A stretch of DNA of 54,480 bases from JBBARC01 sp040400005 (GCA_040400005.1 JBBARC010000017.1:1-54480); one strand, 5' to 3'. Counted from the stretch's first letter, positions 34,635 to 43,699 are shown. The notes: generated by a model not told the origin, from the sequence alone. Made by a program: numbers and translations.

Positions 34635-35312
34635 ATGCGCGTGATGTTGGCTTTATTGGTGACAAGTGCCGCTCTTGCCGGTTGTGCAACGGCATCAGCG
34701 CCGCCGGCTGCGGAACAAGCAAGCCTGTCGGTGCCTTACACTACGCCAGTATCGCCGCAGTTGCAGGCGCTAATTGATCTGCCTCAGCACCGCCTTGGGG
34801 TGCTGGGCGCCGCCCAGGCCACAACAGGATGGGTGCGCACTGCCTGTGCAAACGCCAGCTATACCCCGCTGCCAGGTGCCGCCGTGTGGGTGGAGCCGCA
34901 GTTCAATGCCGATGGTGCGCCGGTATCTGGCCTGTGGCGGGAAAGCGTTATCGCTACGGGCTGCGGCACAACACGCATTTTAAATGCGGCAACTTTTGTC
35001 AGTGGCCCGAATGTTGCGCATACTATGCCTGTGGCGCCGGGCACCACGCGGGCGAAGCTGGCGCTACAAATGGATTCGAAAACGTATGTCATGGCGGCAT
35101 TGCAGGCAGCCGCCCCTGGTTGCGCCACCGCCTATCTCGACAACACAGCGGCGGTTAGTGCGCAGCCTAAATCTTTCGGTTTGTATGGAGCCGCAACTGG
35201 CGCGCCGTGGGTGGAAAACTGGACCCTTAAGGGTTGCGCCGTGCCGGCAACGGTGCAGATCACGTTTACACCAGATGCCACCGGCACTGAAATAACCGCC
35301 CACGCGTTATAG
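34635..35312 (+). CDS. Lipoprotein of unknown function
   Basis: A 225-residue protein with a lipoprotein signal peptide: MRVMLALLVTSAALAGC, lipobox LAGC with Cys17 as the acylated residue. The mature part has four further cysteines spaced as two likely disulfides (TACANAS, ATGCGTT, APGCATAY, LKGCAVPA) and beta-strand character with TVQITFTPDATGTEI at the end. No family is recognised. AGGTGGG precedes ATG by about 11 bases. It probably lies in the outer or inner membrane facing the periplasm. Confidence 0.8.
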   Translation: MRVMLALLVTSAALAGCATASAPPAAEQASLSVPYTTPVSPQLQALIDLPQHRLGVLGAAQATTGWVRTACANASYTPLPGAAVWVEPQFNADGAPVSGLWRESVIATGCGTTRILNAATFVSGPNVAHTMPVAPGTTRAKLALQMDSKTYVMAALQAAAPGCATAYLDNTAAVSAQPKSFGLYGAATGAPWVENWTLKGCAVPATVQITFTPDATGTEITAHAL

Positions 35313-35394
35313 TTTTTGGCACGGTTTTGGGGGCGCTGGCGGGTGCAAACGCCGCTTGCATAATTGCGATAAAGCATCGTTATTGTGTGGCCTA

Positions 35395-36447
35395 ATGAAA
35401 CCCGCACCGCCAAACCTCGCCACCCCGACCTATCGCCCCTTCGGCGCCTTGCGCCTGGGCCTGGCTTTGCTGGTAGTGGCGCAGCATTTTCAGCATTTGC
35501 TGCCAGAGGATCAGCGCACCGCATTTCATCGGCTGGGGTTGGGTGCCGTGGCAGTGGCGGTGTTTTTTGCCATTTCGGGCTTTGTGGTGGCGGAGGCCAA
35601 TGCGGTGTTTTACCCGCGCCGGCCGGGGGCGTTTTTGGCCAATCGGCTGCTGCGCGTGGTGCCGCCGTATTTTGCAGCCCTTGCACTATCAGTGCTGGTG
35701 CATACCGCCCTGTGGCAGGCCGGCAGGCTTTCGCTTTGGGATTACCACCTCGCCGGCATCCCGTTACGCCCCAGCGTACTGTTAGGCGGCGTGCTGGGGC
35801 TGGTGCCGGGGATGAACACCGGGCGGCTTGCGGAAGATTTTGAGTTTATCCCGTTTGTGTGGACGTTGCGGGTGGAGATGGCGTTTTACCTGGCGGCGGC
35901 GGCCCTATTGTGGGCGGCACCGCGGCTGGCACCTTGGGCGGTTGCGGCAACGCTTGCCGCAAGCGCCATATTTTTAACCCACGGGCAGCCCGGGTTGCTA
36001 TCGACCGTGCCGATGTTTTTGGTGGGTGTTGCCTGGTGGGCGCGCCCGCACCGCGGCTGGTTGGCGTGCCTGGCCGTATCGGTGGTGTTGGCGGGTATCG
36101 GGTTTGCCTCGTGGCGGCAGCATTTTTTTCCCGTGTTGCCGGTGCAATTAGCCCTAACTCTCGGGCTGGCCACGCTGGCGGCCGGGCTATCGCGGCACGC
36201 CATGCCGCCGGCCTGGCGGGCGTGGGATCGCCGCCTGGGGGATTTATCGTACCCGCTTTACCTAAATCATTATGCGTTGGGCATTTTGCTCAGCAGCCTG
36301 ACCAGCGCCCGCGGCTGGCCAATTTATGCGGCGGGGATGGTAGCCAGTGTCGGGCTGGCCTGGGTGATGGGGCAGGGGGTCGATCGCCGGTTACAGGCGT
36401 GGCGTACCCGGATTCGCGGGGCCAGCGTTGCCGGCCAGGGCGGCTAA
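35395..36447 (+). CDS. Acyltransferase 3 family membrane protein
   Basis: A 350-residue polytopic membrane protein of the OafA/YrhL type, which O-acylates sugars of surface glycans at the inner membrane. The first helix has RPFGALRLGLALLVVAQHFQHL with the family-typical Arg and His, then FAISGFVVAEA, the FANRLLRVVPPYF-like loop (LANRLLRVVPPYFAAL), about ten hydrophobic segments and YPLYLNHYALGILL near the end. ATG at 35395 is preferred over TTG at 35356. Its last codon overlaps the stop of the convergent small gene by 3 bases. Confidence 0.9.
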   Translation: MKPAPPNLATPTYRPFGALRLGLALLVVAQHFQHLLPEDQRTAFHRLGLGAVAVAVFFAISGFVVAEANAVFYPRRPGAFLANRLLRVVPPYFAALALSVLVHTALWQAGRLSLWDYHLAGIPLRPSVLLGGVLGLVPGMNTGRLAEDFEFIPFVWTLRVEMAFYLAAAALLWAAPRLAPWAVAATLAASAIFLTHGQPGLLSTVPMFLVGVAWWARPHRGWLACLAVSVVLAGIGFASWRQHFFPVLPVQLALTLGLATLAAGLSRHAMPPAWRAWDRRLGDLSYPLYLNHYALGILLSSLTSARGWPIYAAGMVASVGLAWVMGQGVDRRLQAWRTRIRGASVAGQGG

Positions 36448-36671
36448 ACCCGGGCGGCCAGGCGCCTGGCGGCGAGCCAGCCAATAAGCCCGGCCACCGG
36501 CGCCCCAGGCACCATTAACAGCAAGCCCAGCATGACATGCTCAATCACCATCGCCATGCCAATGCCCAGCATCAGCCCACCAACCAAACTGCCCATCACG
36601 GCCGAGGATACGCCCAGCCAAATAATGTCACTGCGGATAATGGGCGCCGAATTTCGATCATTTTGTGCCAT
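36444..36671 (-). CDS. Small membrane protein of unknown function
   Basis: A 75-residue protein with a short polar N-terminus (MAQNDRNSAPIIRSD) and two hydrophobic helices (IIWLGVSSAVMGSLVGGLMLGIG and a second, GLLLMVPGAPVAGLIGWL) ending RRLAARV. Gly-rich helix faces (GxxxG) suggest packing. ATG at 36671 with GGTAGG upstream is chosen over a start 13 codons earlier. Overlaps the acyltransferase tail convergently. No family recognised. Confidence 0.6.
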   Translation of the reverse strand: MAQNDRNSAPIIRSDIIWLGVSSAVMGSLVGGLMLGIGMAMVIEHVMLGLLLMVPGAPVAGLIGWLAARRLAARV

Positions 36672-36876
36672 ACCTACCCTGTCGGCCAAGGCCGGCGGTT
36701 TGACAAGCACCCCTCATCCCCCTAGACGCCCCCCACTGCCGGGAACGTGGACAGGCCTTCGGGGTCTGCGCCCGCCTGCGCGCGCGTTTGGGAAACCAGG
36801 CCGCTCGCAGGACTACCGGTGCAACAAGTGTGACCGCCCATAAGGCGCGGCGCCATAAGAATGAAGGAGCACCGCC

Positions 36877-37494
36877 GTGACAAAACGCGCGGAAAGCAAG
36901 TACAAGATTAACCGCCGCCTGGGTGTAAACCTATGGGGCCGGCCGAAATCGCCGGTTAACAAGCGCGAATACGGCCCCGGCCAGCACGGCCAGCGCCGCA
37001 AAGGCAAGCCCACCGATTTTTCGATTCAGCTGCGCGCCAAGCAGAAGCTGAAAGGGTATTACGGCAACATCAGCGAAAAGCAGTTCCGTAAATACTACGA
37101 AGAAGCCGTGCGCCGCCGTGGTGATACATCAGAAAACCTGATCGAATTGCTGGAACGCCGCCTGGATGCGGTGATCTACCGCATGAAGCTGGCGATCACC
37201 CCCTTCGCCGCCCGCCAGTTTGTTAACCACGGCCATCTGCTGGTTAACGGCCGCCGGCTGAACATCCCCAGCTACCTGGTGCGCGATAACGACGTGATCG
37301 AGGTTAAAGAAAAATCCAAGCAGCTGGCTTGCGTGCTCGATGCCGCCCAAAGTGCCGAACGCGACGTGCCAGAATACGTAGAAATCGACCATCGCGCCAT
37401 GAAGGGCCGCTTTGTGCGCGCACCTAAGCTTACCGATGTGCCGTATCCGGTTTCGATGGAACCGAACTTGGTGGTTGAGTATTATTCGCGTTAA
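36877..37494 (+). CDS. rpsD: 30S ribosomal protein S4
   Basis: Primary 16S rRNA-binding protein, also a translational repressor in some bacteria. The 205-residue product has KYKINRRLGVNLWGR at the N-terminus, the S4 RNA-binding domain RLDAVIYRMKLAITPFAARQFVNHGHLLVNGRR, and ends with PNLVVEYYSR. No N-terminal cysteines: this is the zinc-free (C-) form, unlike L32 here. Start GTG at 36877 with AAGGAG upstream. A PAL-C element follows. Confidence 0.98.
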   Translation: MTKRAESKYKINRRLGVNLWGRPKSPVNKREYGPGQHGQRRKGKPTDFSIQLRAKQKLKGYYGNISEKQFRKYYEEAVRRRGDTSENLIELLERRLDAVIYRMKLAITPFAARQFVNHGHLLVNGRRLNIPSYLVRDNDVIEVKEKSKQLACVLDAAQSAERDVPEYVEIDHRAMKGRFVRAPKLTDVPYPVSMEPNLVVEYYSR

Positions 37495-37500
37495 GGACAA

Positions 37501-37632
37501 GAACCTTCTTTTCTGAAGAAAAGAAGCAAAAGACTTTTAATACGTTGGGCCTGGGGCAACGCCGCCACCGCGACCTCCGCACCCGCGTCATAAAAGTCTT
37601 TTTGCTTCTTTTTCTTCAGAAAAAGAAGTTTC
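37501..37632. repeat. PAL-C palindromic element, full copy
   Basis: Left AACCTTCTTTTCTGAAG, AAAAGAAGCAAAAGACTTTT; right AAAAGTCTTTTTGCTTC then CTTCAGAAAAAGAAG. The loop holds GGGCCTGGGGC. Located six bases behind rpsD and 32 bases before prfC. Confidence 0.92.
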
Positions 37633-37663
37633 TTCCTTCCTTGGCGCTGGAAACCACACCCCC

Positions 37664-39196
37664 ATGACCCTGGCTACCGAAATCGCCCGGCGGCGGACGT
37701 TTGCGATTATTTCGCATCCTGATGCTGGTAAAACCACGTTGACGGAGCGCCTGCTGCGCGCGGGCGGGGCTATTCAATTGGCGGGGAATGTGCGCGCCAA
37801 GGGTGAGCGTAGGCGCACGCGATCGGATTGGATGACGATTGAGCGTGACCGCGGCATTTCCGTGGTGACGTCGGTGATGACGTTTGAACATAAAGGTTGT
37901 GTGTTCAATTTGTTGGATACGCCGGGGCACGAGGATTTCTCGGAAGATACCTATCGTACGTTAACGGCCGTTGATTCGGCGGTGATGGTGATTGATGCGG
38001 CCAAAGGGATTGAGGCACGGACGCGCAAATTGTTTGAAATTTGCCGTCTGCGGGATATCCCGATTATTACGTTCATTAACAAAATGGATCGCGATGCGCG
38101 CGACACGTTTGAATTGATGGATGAGATTTCTTCGGCGCTGGCGCTGGATGTATCACCGGCGACCTGGCCGGTGGGGCGCGCCCAAGAATTTGTTGGCACC
38201 TATGCGGTGGCATCGGGCGAGATGCATTTGACGCAGGCGCTGGTGCCGACCGATTTACGGCTGAAAGTTCTGCATGATGAGCTGGAGCTGGTGCGGGCAG
38301 CGTTGCCCGAATTTGATTTACAGAGCTTTAATGAAGGCCATTTGACGCCGGTTTATTTCGGTAGTGCTATTCGCGAAATTGGCGTTTCTGATTTGCTGGA
38401 TGCGCTGGCGAGTTTCGGCCCGCCGCCGCGGGCGCAGATTGCCGATACGCGCATTGTGCAGGCCGATGAGGAAAAACTCACGGCGTTGGTGTTTAAGATT
38501 CAGGCCAATATGGACCCCAACCATCGCGACCGCATTGCCTTTGCGCGGGTGTGTTCGGGCAAGCTGGAACGCGGCATGCGGTTGCGCCAGGTGCGCACCG
38601 GCAAACAAATTCCGCTGCACGCGCCGCAGTTCTTCTTCGCCCGCGATCGGGCGATTGCGGAGGAAGCCTATGCCGGCGACGTGGTGGGCATTCCCAACCA
38701 CGGCACGCTGCGTATTGGCGATACGCTGACCGAGGATGAGGATTTGCAGTTTTTGGGGGTGCCATCGTTCGCCCCGGAAATTTTGCGCCGGGTGCGGTTA
38801 GATGATGCGATGAAGGCCAAAAAACTGCGCCAGGCGCTGCAGGAGCTGGCGGAAGAAGGGGTGGTGCAGTTGTTCCGCCCGCAAGATGGCAGCCAACCGA
38901 TTGTGGGGGTGGTGGGCACGTTGCAGTTGGATGTTTTGCAGGCGCGCATGACCGCGGAATACAGTGTGGCTATGGGGTTTGAACCTACCCCTTATAACCT
39001 TGCGCGCTGGGTAACCGGGGATGCGTTGCTGGTAACCAAATTTTGCCAGGATCAGCGTACGGCGATGGCTGATGATGTTGATGGCGACCCGGTGTTTTTG
39101 GCGACATCGGCGTTTATGTTGCGGCGCACGACCGAGCAAAATCCCAATCTGACGTTCCGCGATATTAAAGATCACCGCGCTGAGCGGGTGAAGTAA
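37664..39196 (+). CDS. prfC: Peptide chain release factor 3
   Basis: GTPase that removes RF1/RF2 after termination. The 510-residue protein has G1 SHPDAGKTTLTERLL, the switch region RRTRSDWMTIERDRGISV, G3 DTPGHEDFSEDTYRTL, G4 NKMDRDARD, domain II (FARVCSGKLERGMRL) and the RF3 C-terminal domain with EEGVVQLFRPQDGS and VVGTLQLDVLQARM. ATG at 37664. It stands alone between a PAL-C element and a convergent exported protein gene. Confidence 0.97.
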   Translation: MTLATEIARRRTFAIISHPDAGKTTLTERLLRAGGAIQLAGNVRAKGERRRTRSDWMTIERDRGISVVTSVMTFEHKGCVFNLLDTPGHEDFSEDTYRTLTAVDSAVMVIDAAKGIEARTRKLFEICRLRDIPIITFINKMDRDARDTFELMDEISSALALDVSPATWPVGRAQEFVGTYAVASGEMHLTQALVPTDLRLKVLHDELELVRAALPEFDLQSFNEGHLTPVYFGSAIREIGVSDLLDALASFGPPPRAQIADTRIVQADEEKLTALVFKIQANMDPNHRDRIAFARVCSGKLERGMRLRQVRTGKQIPLHAPQFFFARDRAIAEEAYAGDVVGIPNHGTLRIGDTLTEDEDLQFLGVPSFAPEILRRVRLDDAMKAKKLRQALQELAEEGVVQLFRPQDGSQPIVGVVGTLQLDVLQARMTAEYSVAMGFEPTPYNLARWVTGDALLVTKFCQDQRTAMADDVDGDPVFLATSAFMLRRTTEQNPNLTFRDIKDHRAERVK

Positions 39197-39203
39197 GGCA
39201 GTG

Positions 39204-40358
39204 TTATGTGCAGCGTACCGGCGCTGCACTGGTGAGCGTCGTCGGGCTAGGAAAACTATACGCATTTCTGGCCCAGCCTGAGGGGGCGATGCGCATAAAC
39301 CACTGCAGCAGGGCCATGTTTTGCAGGGTGTAAGTTTTGGTCTGGCCATTCACGTTGGTTAGCACATACGAAAATCGCTGCACCGCCGGGGCGTATTCAA
39401 CCGCATCCCCCACTTCGATATCGGCTTGCTGGCAGGCATTGTTTTGAAACGGATCGCCCCAAGCGACCGATGTGCTGGGATCGGCCATGAAGGGGTCGTG
39501 GATGATTTCCGCCACTTCGTGCGATAGCACCACCGAATCAGTGATCGGCACCTTCATGATGTCGCTGACGTTTTCAAACCAGGTGCTGAAGCCAAACACT
39601 TTGGTGCCGGTGGCGGCCGTGCCGTAACTGGTGTGGTAGCCCAAAGCATCGCTATCGGGTGCATTATAGGTGATGAACATCACCAGCGTGTTAGGCCCGT
39701 AGCTTGCCATGCGGGCAGCAAAAGCATTGTCTAGCACGGCATGATCAGTGATCACCGCAATGCGTGATCCGCTGCGCGACAAATAGGTGGTGACGTTTGC
39801 CGTGGTTGCAGAGATGTTCAGCACGGCGCCGACCGATACGGCCAGTTGCAAATGCCAGCCGGAAGGGGCGGTGGGAAATTCCGAGCGCACCAGTGCATCG
39901 CCGAATTGCATGCTGCCGGTTGAGAATTTTCCGGGCGAGAAAATCGGGCTTGCCAGCACGTGGCTGATGATAGTGCTGGCATCTTGCACCAACGGCAGAT
40001 GGCCGAGGCCGGCGACGCCGGCGACACTTAGGCGCACGGGCACAAGGACAACGGGAATAGTGGTGGTGCCGGCATAGAAAAACGGGTTGCTGCCGAGCAG
40101 GCGCACATTCAGCCCGGTTTGCCCGCCACTGGAGTAGCTAAATCCCCAATGGGGCAGGGTGGTGCCCAAGGCTACCGTGCGGGGCACACCGCCAGGATCA
40201 GTAGATTGCGCGTTGGGCCCACGGTAGTGGTAGCCGATGTCGAGTTTTTGGCCCGTGGCCGCCACGTCGATGCTGGGCACGAGGGCTGCCGCCCGAACTG
40301 TGCCAAGGGACAAAGACGTGGTCAGTAGGCCTGCCAGGAAACACAGTTTTGAGCGCAT
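39204..40358 (-). CDS. Exported protein with HExxE motif, putative metallohydrolase
   Basis: A 384-residue exported protein; signal peptide 1-24 (MRSKLCFLAGLLTTSLSLGT). It contains HEVAEIIHDPF (280-290), matching the HE(L/Y)AE(A)(V/I)TDP string of secreted proteins suspected to be zinc peptidases, followed by NACQQADIEVGDAVEY, the usual downstream acidic and Cys-containing part. Zinc binding or activity is not shown. ATG at 40358 with GGGGAG 7 bases upstream is favoured over a frame running 40 codons farther back into repeat DNA. Convergent with prfC (7-base gap). Confidence 0.78.
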   Translation of the reverse strand: MRSKLCFLAGLLTTSLSLGTVRAAALVPSIDVAATGQKLDIGYHYRGPNAQSTDPGGVPRTVALGTTLPHWGFSYSSGGQTGLNVRLLGSNPFFYAGTTTIPVVLVPVRLSVAGVAGLGHLPLVQDASTIISHVLASPIFSPGKFSTGSMQFGDALVRSEFPTAPSGWHLQLAVSVGAVLNISATTANVTTYLSRSGSRIAVITDHAVLDNAFAARMASYGPNTLVMFITYNAPDSDALGYHTSYGTAATGTKVFGFSTWFENVSDIMKVPITDSVVLSHEVAEIIHDPFMADPSTSVAWGDPFQNNACQQADIEVGDAVEYAPAVQRFSYVLTNVNGQTKTYTLQNMALLQWFMRIAPSGWARNAYSFPSPTTLTSAAPVRCT

Positions 40359-40454
40359 GGAACACTCCCCATTCCCGGCAAGTAATAAACATTCGGCAGG
40401 CGGCGCGCAACACAATAGCATGAAAAGAAAAGGCCTGGCACACACGGTTGAACG

Positions 40455-40519
40455 CGCGCCCCAGGCCCAAACTAACAAAAGTCTTTTTGCTTCTTTTTCT
40501 TCAGAAAAAGAAGAGTCTT
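40455..40519. repeat. PAL-C element, right half
   Basis: Loop motif CGCGCCCCAGGCCC, then AACAAAAGTCTTTTTGC and the CTTCTTTTTC/GAAAAAGAAG hairpin ending AAGAGTC. No left arm is found within 250 bases. It sits behind the DUF2852 gene (minus strand) and upstream of the exported protein gene. Confidence 0.8.
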
Positions 40520-40522
40520 ACT

Positions 40523-40930
40523 TTAGGCATCAACCGGCCGAGCCCGCCGTTCGGCCATGAACTGTTCGAATTCGGCTTTATCTTTAGCGGCGCGCAGCCG
40601 ATCAAGGTATTCAACGAATTCGCCTTGTTCTTGTTCCAGGCGCCGCAGTGTTTCGATACGGTATTCGTCGAAGGCGACGTTGCCGCTATCGGCTGGGCGG
40701 CGATCGCGGCCGCGGCGATGGCGGTTGTGCCAGCCGCCGCCAAAACCGCAGCCGCCGCGCATTTCGGCCCAACTGCCGCGCGACGATGGGGCCCAGGCGC
40801 CCATGCGGCCGCTGCAGGTCATGAACACGATGGTGGCGACCCCGACGGGCCAGAAAGTTAAAAATCCCAAAACCGCCAGGGCAATCCAGGCGCCTTTGCC
40901 GTACGTATCGAGATGGTCTGCGATCACCAT
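40523..40930 (-). CDS. DUF2852 membrane protein
   Basis: A 135-residue protein with one strong transmembrane helix (GAWIALAVLGFLTFWPVGVATIVFM), a Gly/Trp-rich middle (CGFGGGWHNRHRRGRDRR) and a charged helical tail NVAFDEYRIETLRRLEQEQGEFVEYLDRLRAAKDKAEFEQFMAER. That layout and the FDEYR.ETLRRLE.EQ.EF string are those of DUF2852, frequent in alphaproteobacteria, function unknown. ATG at 40930 is chosen with GGAG upstream; a longer frame adds ten residues. Confidence 0.88.
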   Translation of the reverse strand: MVIADHLDTYGKGAWIALAVLGFLTFWPVGVATIVFMTCSGRMGAWAPSSRGSWAEMRGGCGFGGGWHNRHRRGRDRRPADSGNVAFDEYRIETLRRLEQEQGEFVEYLDRLRAAKDKAEFEQFMAERRARPVDA

Positions 40931-41034
40931 TGGGGTGTCTCCGCTAGATATCCGCCACACTATCGGGCGTGAATGTTAAATACATTTACATCGGGCGGTG
41001 CGCAAGGGGATGTTCACAAAAATCATCCGCCGAT

Positions 41035-41664
41035 TTAGCCCTGGAGGAATTCCACCCCAAGGGATTGCAGATAAATCAGCACGCCGGCTTCCAGCAGGTC
41101 TTCGGCGCTCATCGGCAGGCGGCGCTGCGGGCCGCGGGCGCCGCCGACGAAAAGGGACGCGACGCCGTGCGAAAAGGCCCAGATGTGCAGCGCCACCATC
41201 AGCGCCGGCGGGCGCGGCGCTTTGGCTGTTGCCACGACCGCTTCGGCGGCTTCGCGCAACACACCAAACGCGCGATCGCTGGCGGCGATCAGCGCCGCAT
41301 CGGGCAGCGGTGCGGCGCCGTGCTCAAACATGGCGGCATAATAGGCAGGGTTGCTGCGGGCAAACTGCAAATAGGCGCGGCCACAGGCATTAAGGGCGGC
41401 AACCGGGCTGGGTTTGCCGCCGTTATAGGCGGCGGCCAGTTGATCGGCGAACAGGTCAAACCCTGCCCGCGAAACCTCGGCAATCAGCGCATCACGATCA
41501 CGGAAATGGCGGTAGGGGGCGGCCGCACTCACCCCGGCAGCGCGGGCGATTTCGGCAAATGAAAACCCGCCAGGGCCACGTTCGCCGATCAGCGCTAGGG
41601 CGGCGCTGAGGAGTGCTTCACGCAGATTGCCGTGGTGGTAGGTGTCGCGGGGGCGGAAGCTCAT
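41035..41664 (-). CDS. TetR/AcrR family transcriptional regulator
   Basis: A 209-residue one-component regulator. The N-terminal HTH domain reads LREALLSAALALIGERGPGGFSFAEIARAAGVSAAAPYRHFRDRDALIAEV, with the TetR recognition helix; the C-terminal part (FARSNPAYYAAMFEHG) matches the WHG-type ligand domain of many alphaproteobacterial TetR proteins. ATG at 41664 begins MSFRPRDTYHHGNLR. Its target is unknown; the neighbours (DUF2852, exported propeller) do not point to a regulon. Confidence 0.9.
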   Translation of the reverse strand: MSFRPRDTYHHGNLREALLSAALALIGERGPGGFSFAEIARAAGVSAAAPYRHFRDRDALIAEVSRAGFDLFADQLAAAYNGGKPSPVAALNACGRAYLQFARSNPAYYAAMFEHGAAPLPDAALIAASDRAFGVLREAAEAVVATAKAPRPPALMVALHIWAFSHGVASLFVGGARGPQRRLPMSAEDLLEAGVLIYLQSLGVEFLQG

Positions 41665-41998
41665 GTAAATAGGTAATACATTGGCGCGGGTTTTGGGCAA
41701 GGGCAGGTTAAGGTGAGGATCTTCTTTTTCTGAAGAAAAAGAAGCAAAAAGACTTTTGTTATGTCGGGGCCTGGGGTGGGCGTGGCACCGAGACTTTGGC
41801 GCAATGTTTAATGTGTTTTTCAGGTAAACTTTACTCTGCTGCGTCCGTAATTTTTATCGGGGGTGTAACGATACTAAATATCCAGCCACCACCCGGAGCG
41901 CACGGTAGTGGTGCGCCCCAGGCCCAGCATCATAAAAGTCTTTTTGCTTCTTTTTCTTCAGAAAAAGAAGGTCCTACCTTACGCTTCCTCGCCTCGGC
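41665..41998. other. TetR-propeller intergenic region
   Basis: 334 bases, mostly the enlarged PAL-C element 41721-41970. Upstream of the TetR start, AATACATTGG on the minus side is AT-rich and could hold its promoter. No gene. Confidence 0.55.
41721..41970. repeat. PAL-C palindromic element with enlarged loop
   Basis: Intact arms (CTTCTTTTTCTGAAG, GCAAAAAGACTTTTG and AAAAGTCTTTTTGCTTC, CTTCAGAAAAAGAAG) are about 160 bases apart instead of about 60. The loop keeps GGGGCCTGGGG on the left and GCGCCCCAGGCCC on the right; between them is an AT-richer stretch (around 41800-41885) not seen in the other copies. Confidence 0.88.
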
Positions 41999-43699
41999 CT
42001 AAGGCGCCAACCCAAACACTTTCACCGTCTTATAGGCCGGCACGTAAACCCGCCCGTTGGCTTCGAGCGGCGTTAAAAACGGGTTGTTGTTGCTGACATT
42101 GGACCAGCTGCCGGCGTTAGCGGCATAGATCGGTGCGCCCAGGGTGAGTGCGTTATAGGCTTCCAGCTGAATAGGCGCCGAGCGCCGCAGCACCCAGACG
42201 ATGCCGGTATTGGCGGTGGTGCCGTTGGACGACACGATGGGGGTTGACCCGCCATAGCCGGCGCCGGTGGTGCCGTTGGCGCCGGGGGTGAGGGTTGGCG
42301 TGGTGCTGGCGGTTGCCACACTTGCGGCATGCAACACGTCGCCGCCGGTTTGCGCGTACACGGTGGGGCCGGCGGGGCCGTTATAATAGGCCGGCCCGCC
42401 CCATAATCCGCCGCCACCGGCATAGAAAGATTGCAGGGCGCCGGCATCGTTGGCTTTTAGCCCGCCCAGCTTGGTTTGGTTGAGCAGATACACAACGCTT
42501 GCTTTGCCCATAGCCACGGCCATGGGCGGGGCGACCTGGCCGGCAACCGGGGGTAACAGCATGACCCCGCCGGAGCCGAAATCGGTATCGTTATTGTTCA
42601 AAGTGCCATAGTTGGCTGGGGTAAACTTATCCAGCACGGCGTTCAGCCCTGGCCCTAGGCGTAGCACCGATTCGCCCCAATCGCGGGCACCGCCGGTAAA
42701 ATCACCATTGCCGGTGACCACAAACACATTGCCGGCGGCATCGATTGCCGGGGCAAAACCGCTCATCCAAATACTGGCGAGTTCGTAGCCGTGTGGGGTT
42801 TCGATGGTGTGAAAGGCGTGTTGCAGGGCCAGGTTGGTGGTTTTGTAGCGCAGCAGCCAGCCTGATATGCCGTAGGCGTTGTTATCGCAATGCGATCCGA
42901 TGGCAACGTATAAAGAGCCTTTGTTATAGGCCAAGCCGGCGCGGCTCCATTGGTTTTGCGCATTAAACTGCAGGGTGGAGCCATCGCTTAAGGTGGCGCT
43001 GGGGGCAATTTCTACCGGGGTTTGGGCATCGGCACCGGTTGCCATGTTTAGCGCGTGCAGTTGGGTGTGAAATTCGTAAGCGTTGGGTTCGGTGCCGGCC
43101 ACCACATACAGGGTTGCCGCATTGGCGGCGCTGCGCAGAATGATGGGGGTGCTGGAAATACCGTATTCGGGTTTTACATCGTCGCAGCCAACATGATTGG
43201 TGCTTTGCGATTTACCCAGGTTGACCTGCCACAGGGTTGCGTAGGTTTGTGCGTCGAACGCGTAAACCGAATTATGGCCGGTGACGATAATCAGCACGTT
43301 GCGTTTGCTGCCATCGGGCATGACGAAGTTCGATACCAATAGGGGCTCGGCAAACACGTTGCCATCTACGGACAGGGTTTTCAGCAGACCGAATTTGGCT
43401 GAGGCGACGGTTGCGGGGGTTAGATCGGTTTCGGCCTGGTTCCACCCGGTGCGGTAATTATCGTAATGGTAGGTGGTAACGTCGATCGGGGTGCCGCTAT
43501 AGGCGCGGCCCAGGCGGGTGGTGGGTTTCCCTACCAGGGCGGGATCGGCCAGAGTGCTGAGCAGATTGGCACCTTTGCGGGGATGGCCGGCCAAGGTTTG
43601 CGGTTTGCCGTTGGCGGAGGCCAGGGCCGTGCCGAGAGATACCCCACTTGCCAGCGCGCATGACGCCGCCAGCATGAAACGCCGATTGGTTTTGGTCAT
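41999..43699 (-). CDS. Exported PQQ-like beta-propeller protein
   Basis: A 566-residue exported protein with a Tat/Sec-like signal (MTKTNRRFMLAASCALASGVSLGTALA). The body repeats propeller strands: DNYRTGWNQAETDLTP, NVLIIVTGHNSVYAFDAQTYATLWQVNLG, AATLYVVAGTEPN, GSLYVAIGSHCD and NVFVVTGNGDF. The VYAFDA..G..LW string is the quinoprotein (PQQ-like) repeat, but without evidence for bound PQQ. Function unknown; possibly extracellular scaffold or dehydrogenase-like. Four cysteines lie in loops. The PAL-C element lies behind the stop. Confidence 0.85.
   Translation of the reverse strand: MTKTNRRFMLAASCALASGVSLGTALASANGKPQTLAGHPRKGANLLSTLADPALVGKPTTRLGRAYSGTPIDVTTYHYDNYRTGWNQAETDLTPATVASAKFGLLKTLSVDGNVFAEPLLVSNFVMPDGSKRNVLIIVTGHNSVYAFDAQTYATLWQVNLGKSQSTNHVGCDDVKPEYGISSTPIILRSAANAATLYVVAGTEPNAYEFHTQLHALNMATGADAQTPVEIAPSATLSDGSTLQFNAQNQWSRAGLAYNKGSLYVAIGSHCDNNAYGISGWLLRYKTTNLALQHAFHTIETPHGYELASIWMSGFAPAIDAAGNVFVVTGNGDFTGGARDWGESVLRLGPGLNAVLDKFTPANYGTLNNNDTDFGSGGVMLLPPVAGQVAPPMAVAMGKASVVYLLNQTKLGGLKANDAGALQSFYAGGGGLWGGPAYYNGPAGPTVYAQTGGDVLHAASVATASTTPTLTPGANGTTGAGYGGSTPIVSSNGTTANTGIVWVLRRSAPIQLEAYNALTLGAPIYAANAGSWSNVSNNNPFLTPLEANGRVYVPAYKTVKVFGLAP

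Noticed and set aside
41999..43699. PQQ-dependent alcohol dehydrogenase
   Set aside because: The propeller repeats fit, but the adjacent-cysteine and calcium/PQQ ligand motifs of true quinoprotein dehydrogenases are not visible, and no cytochrome partner is nearby.
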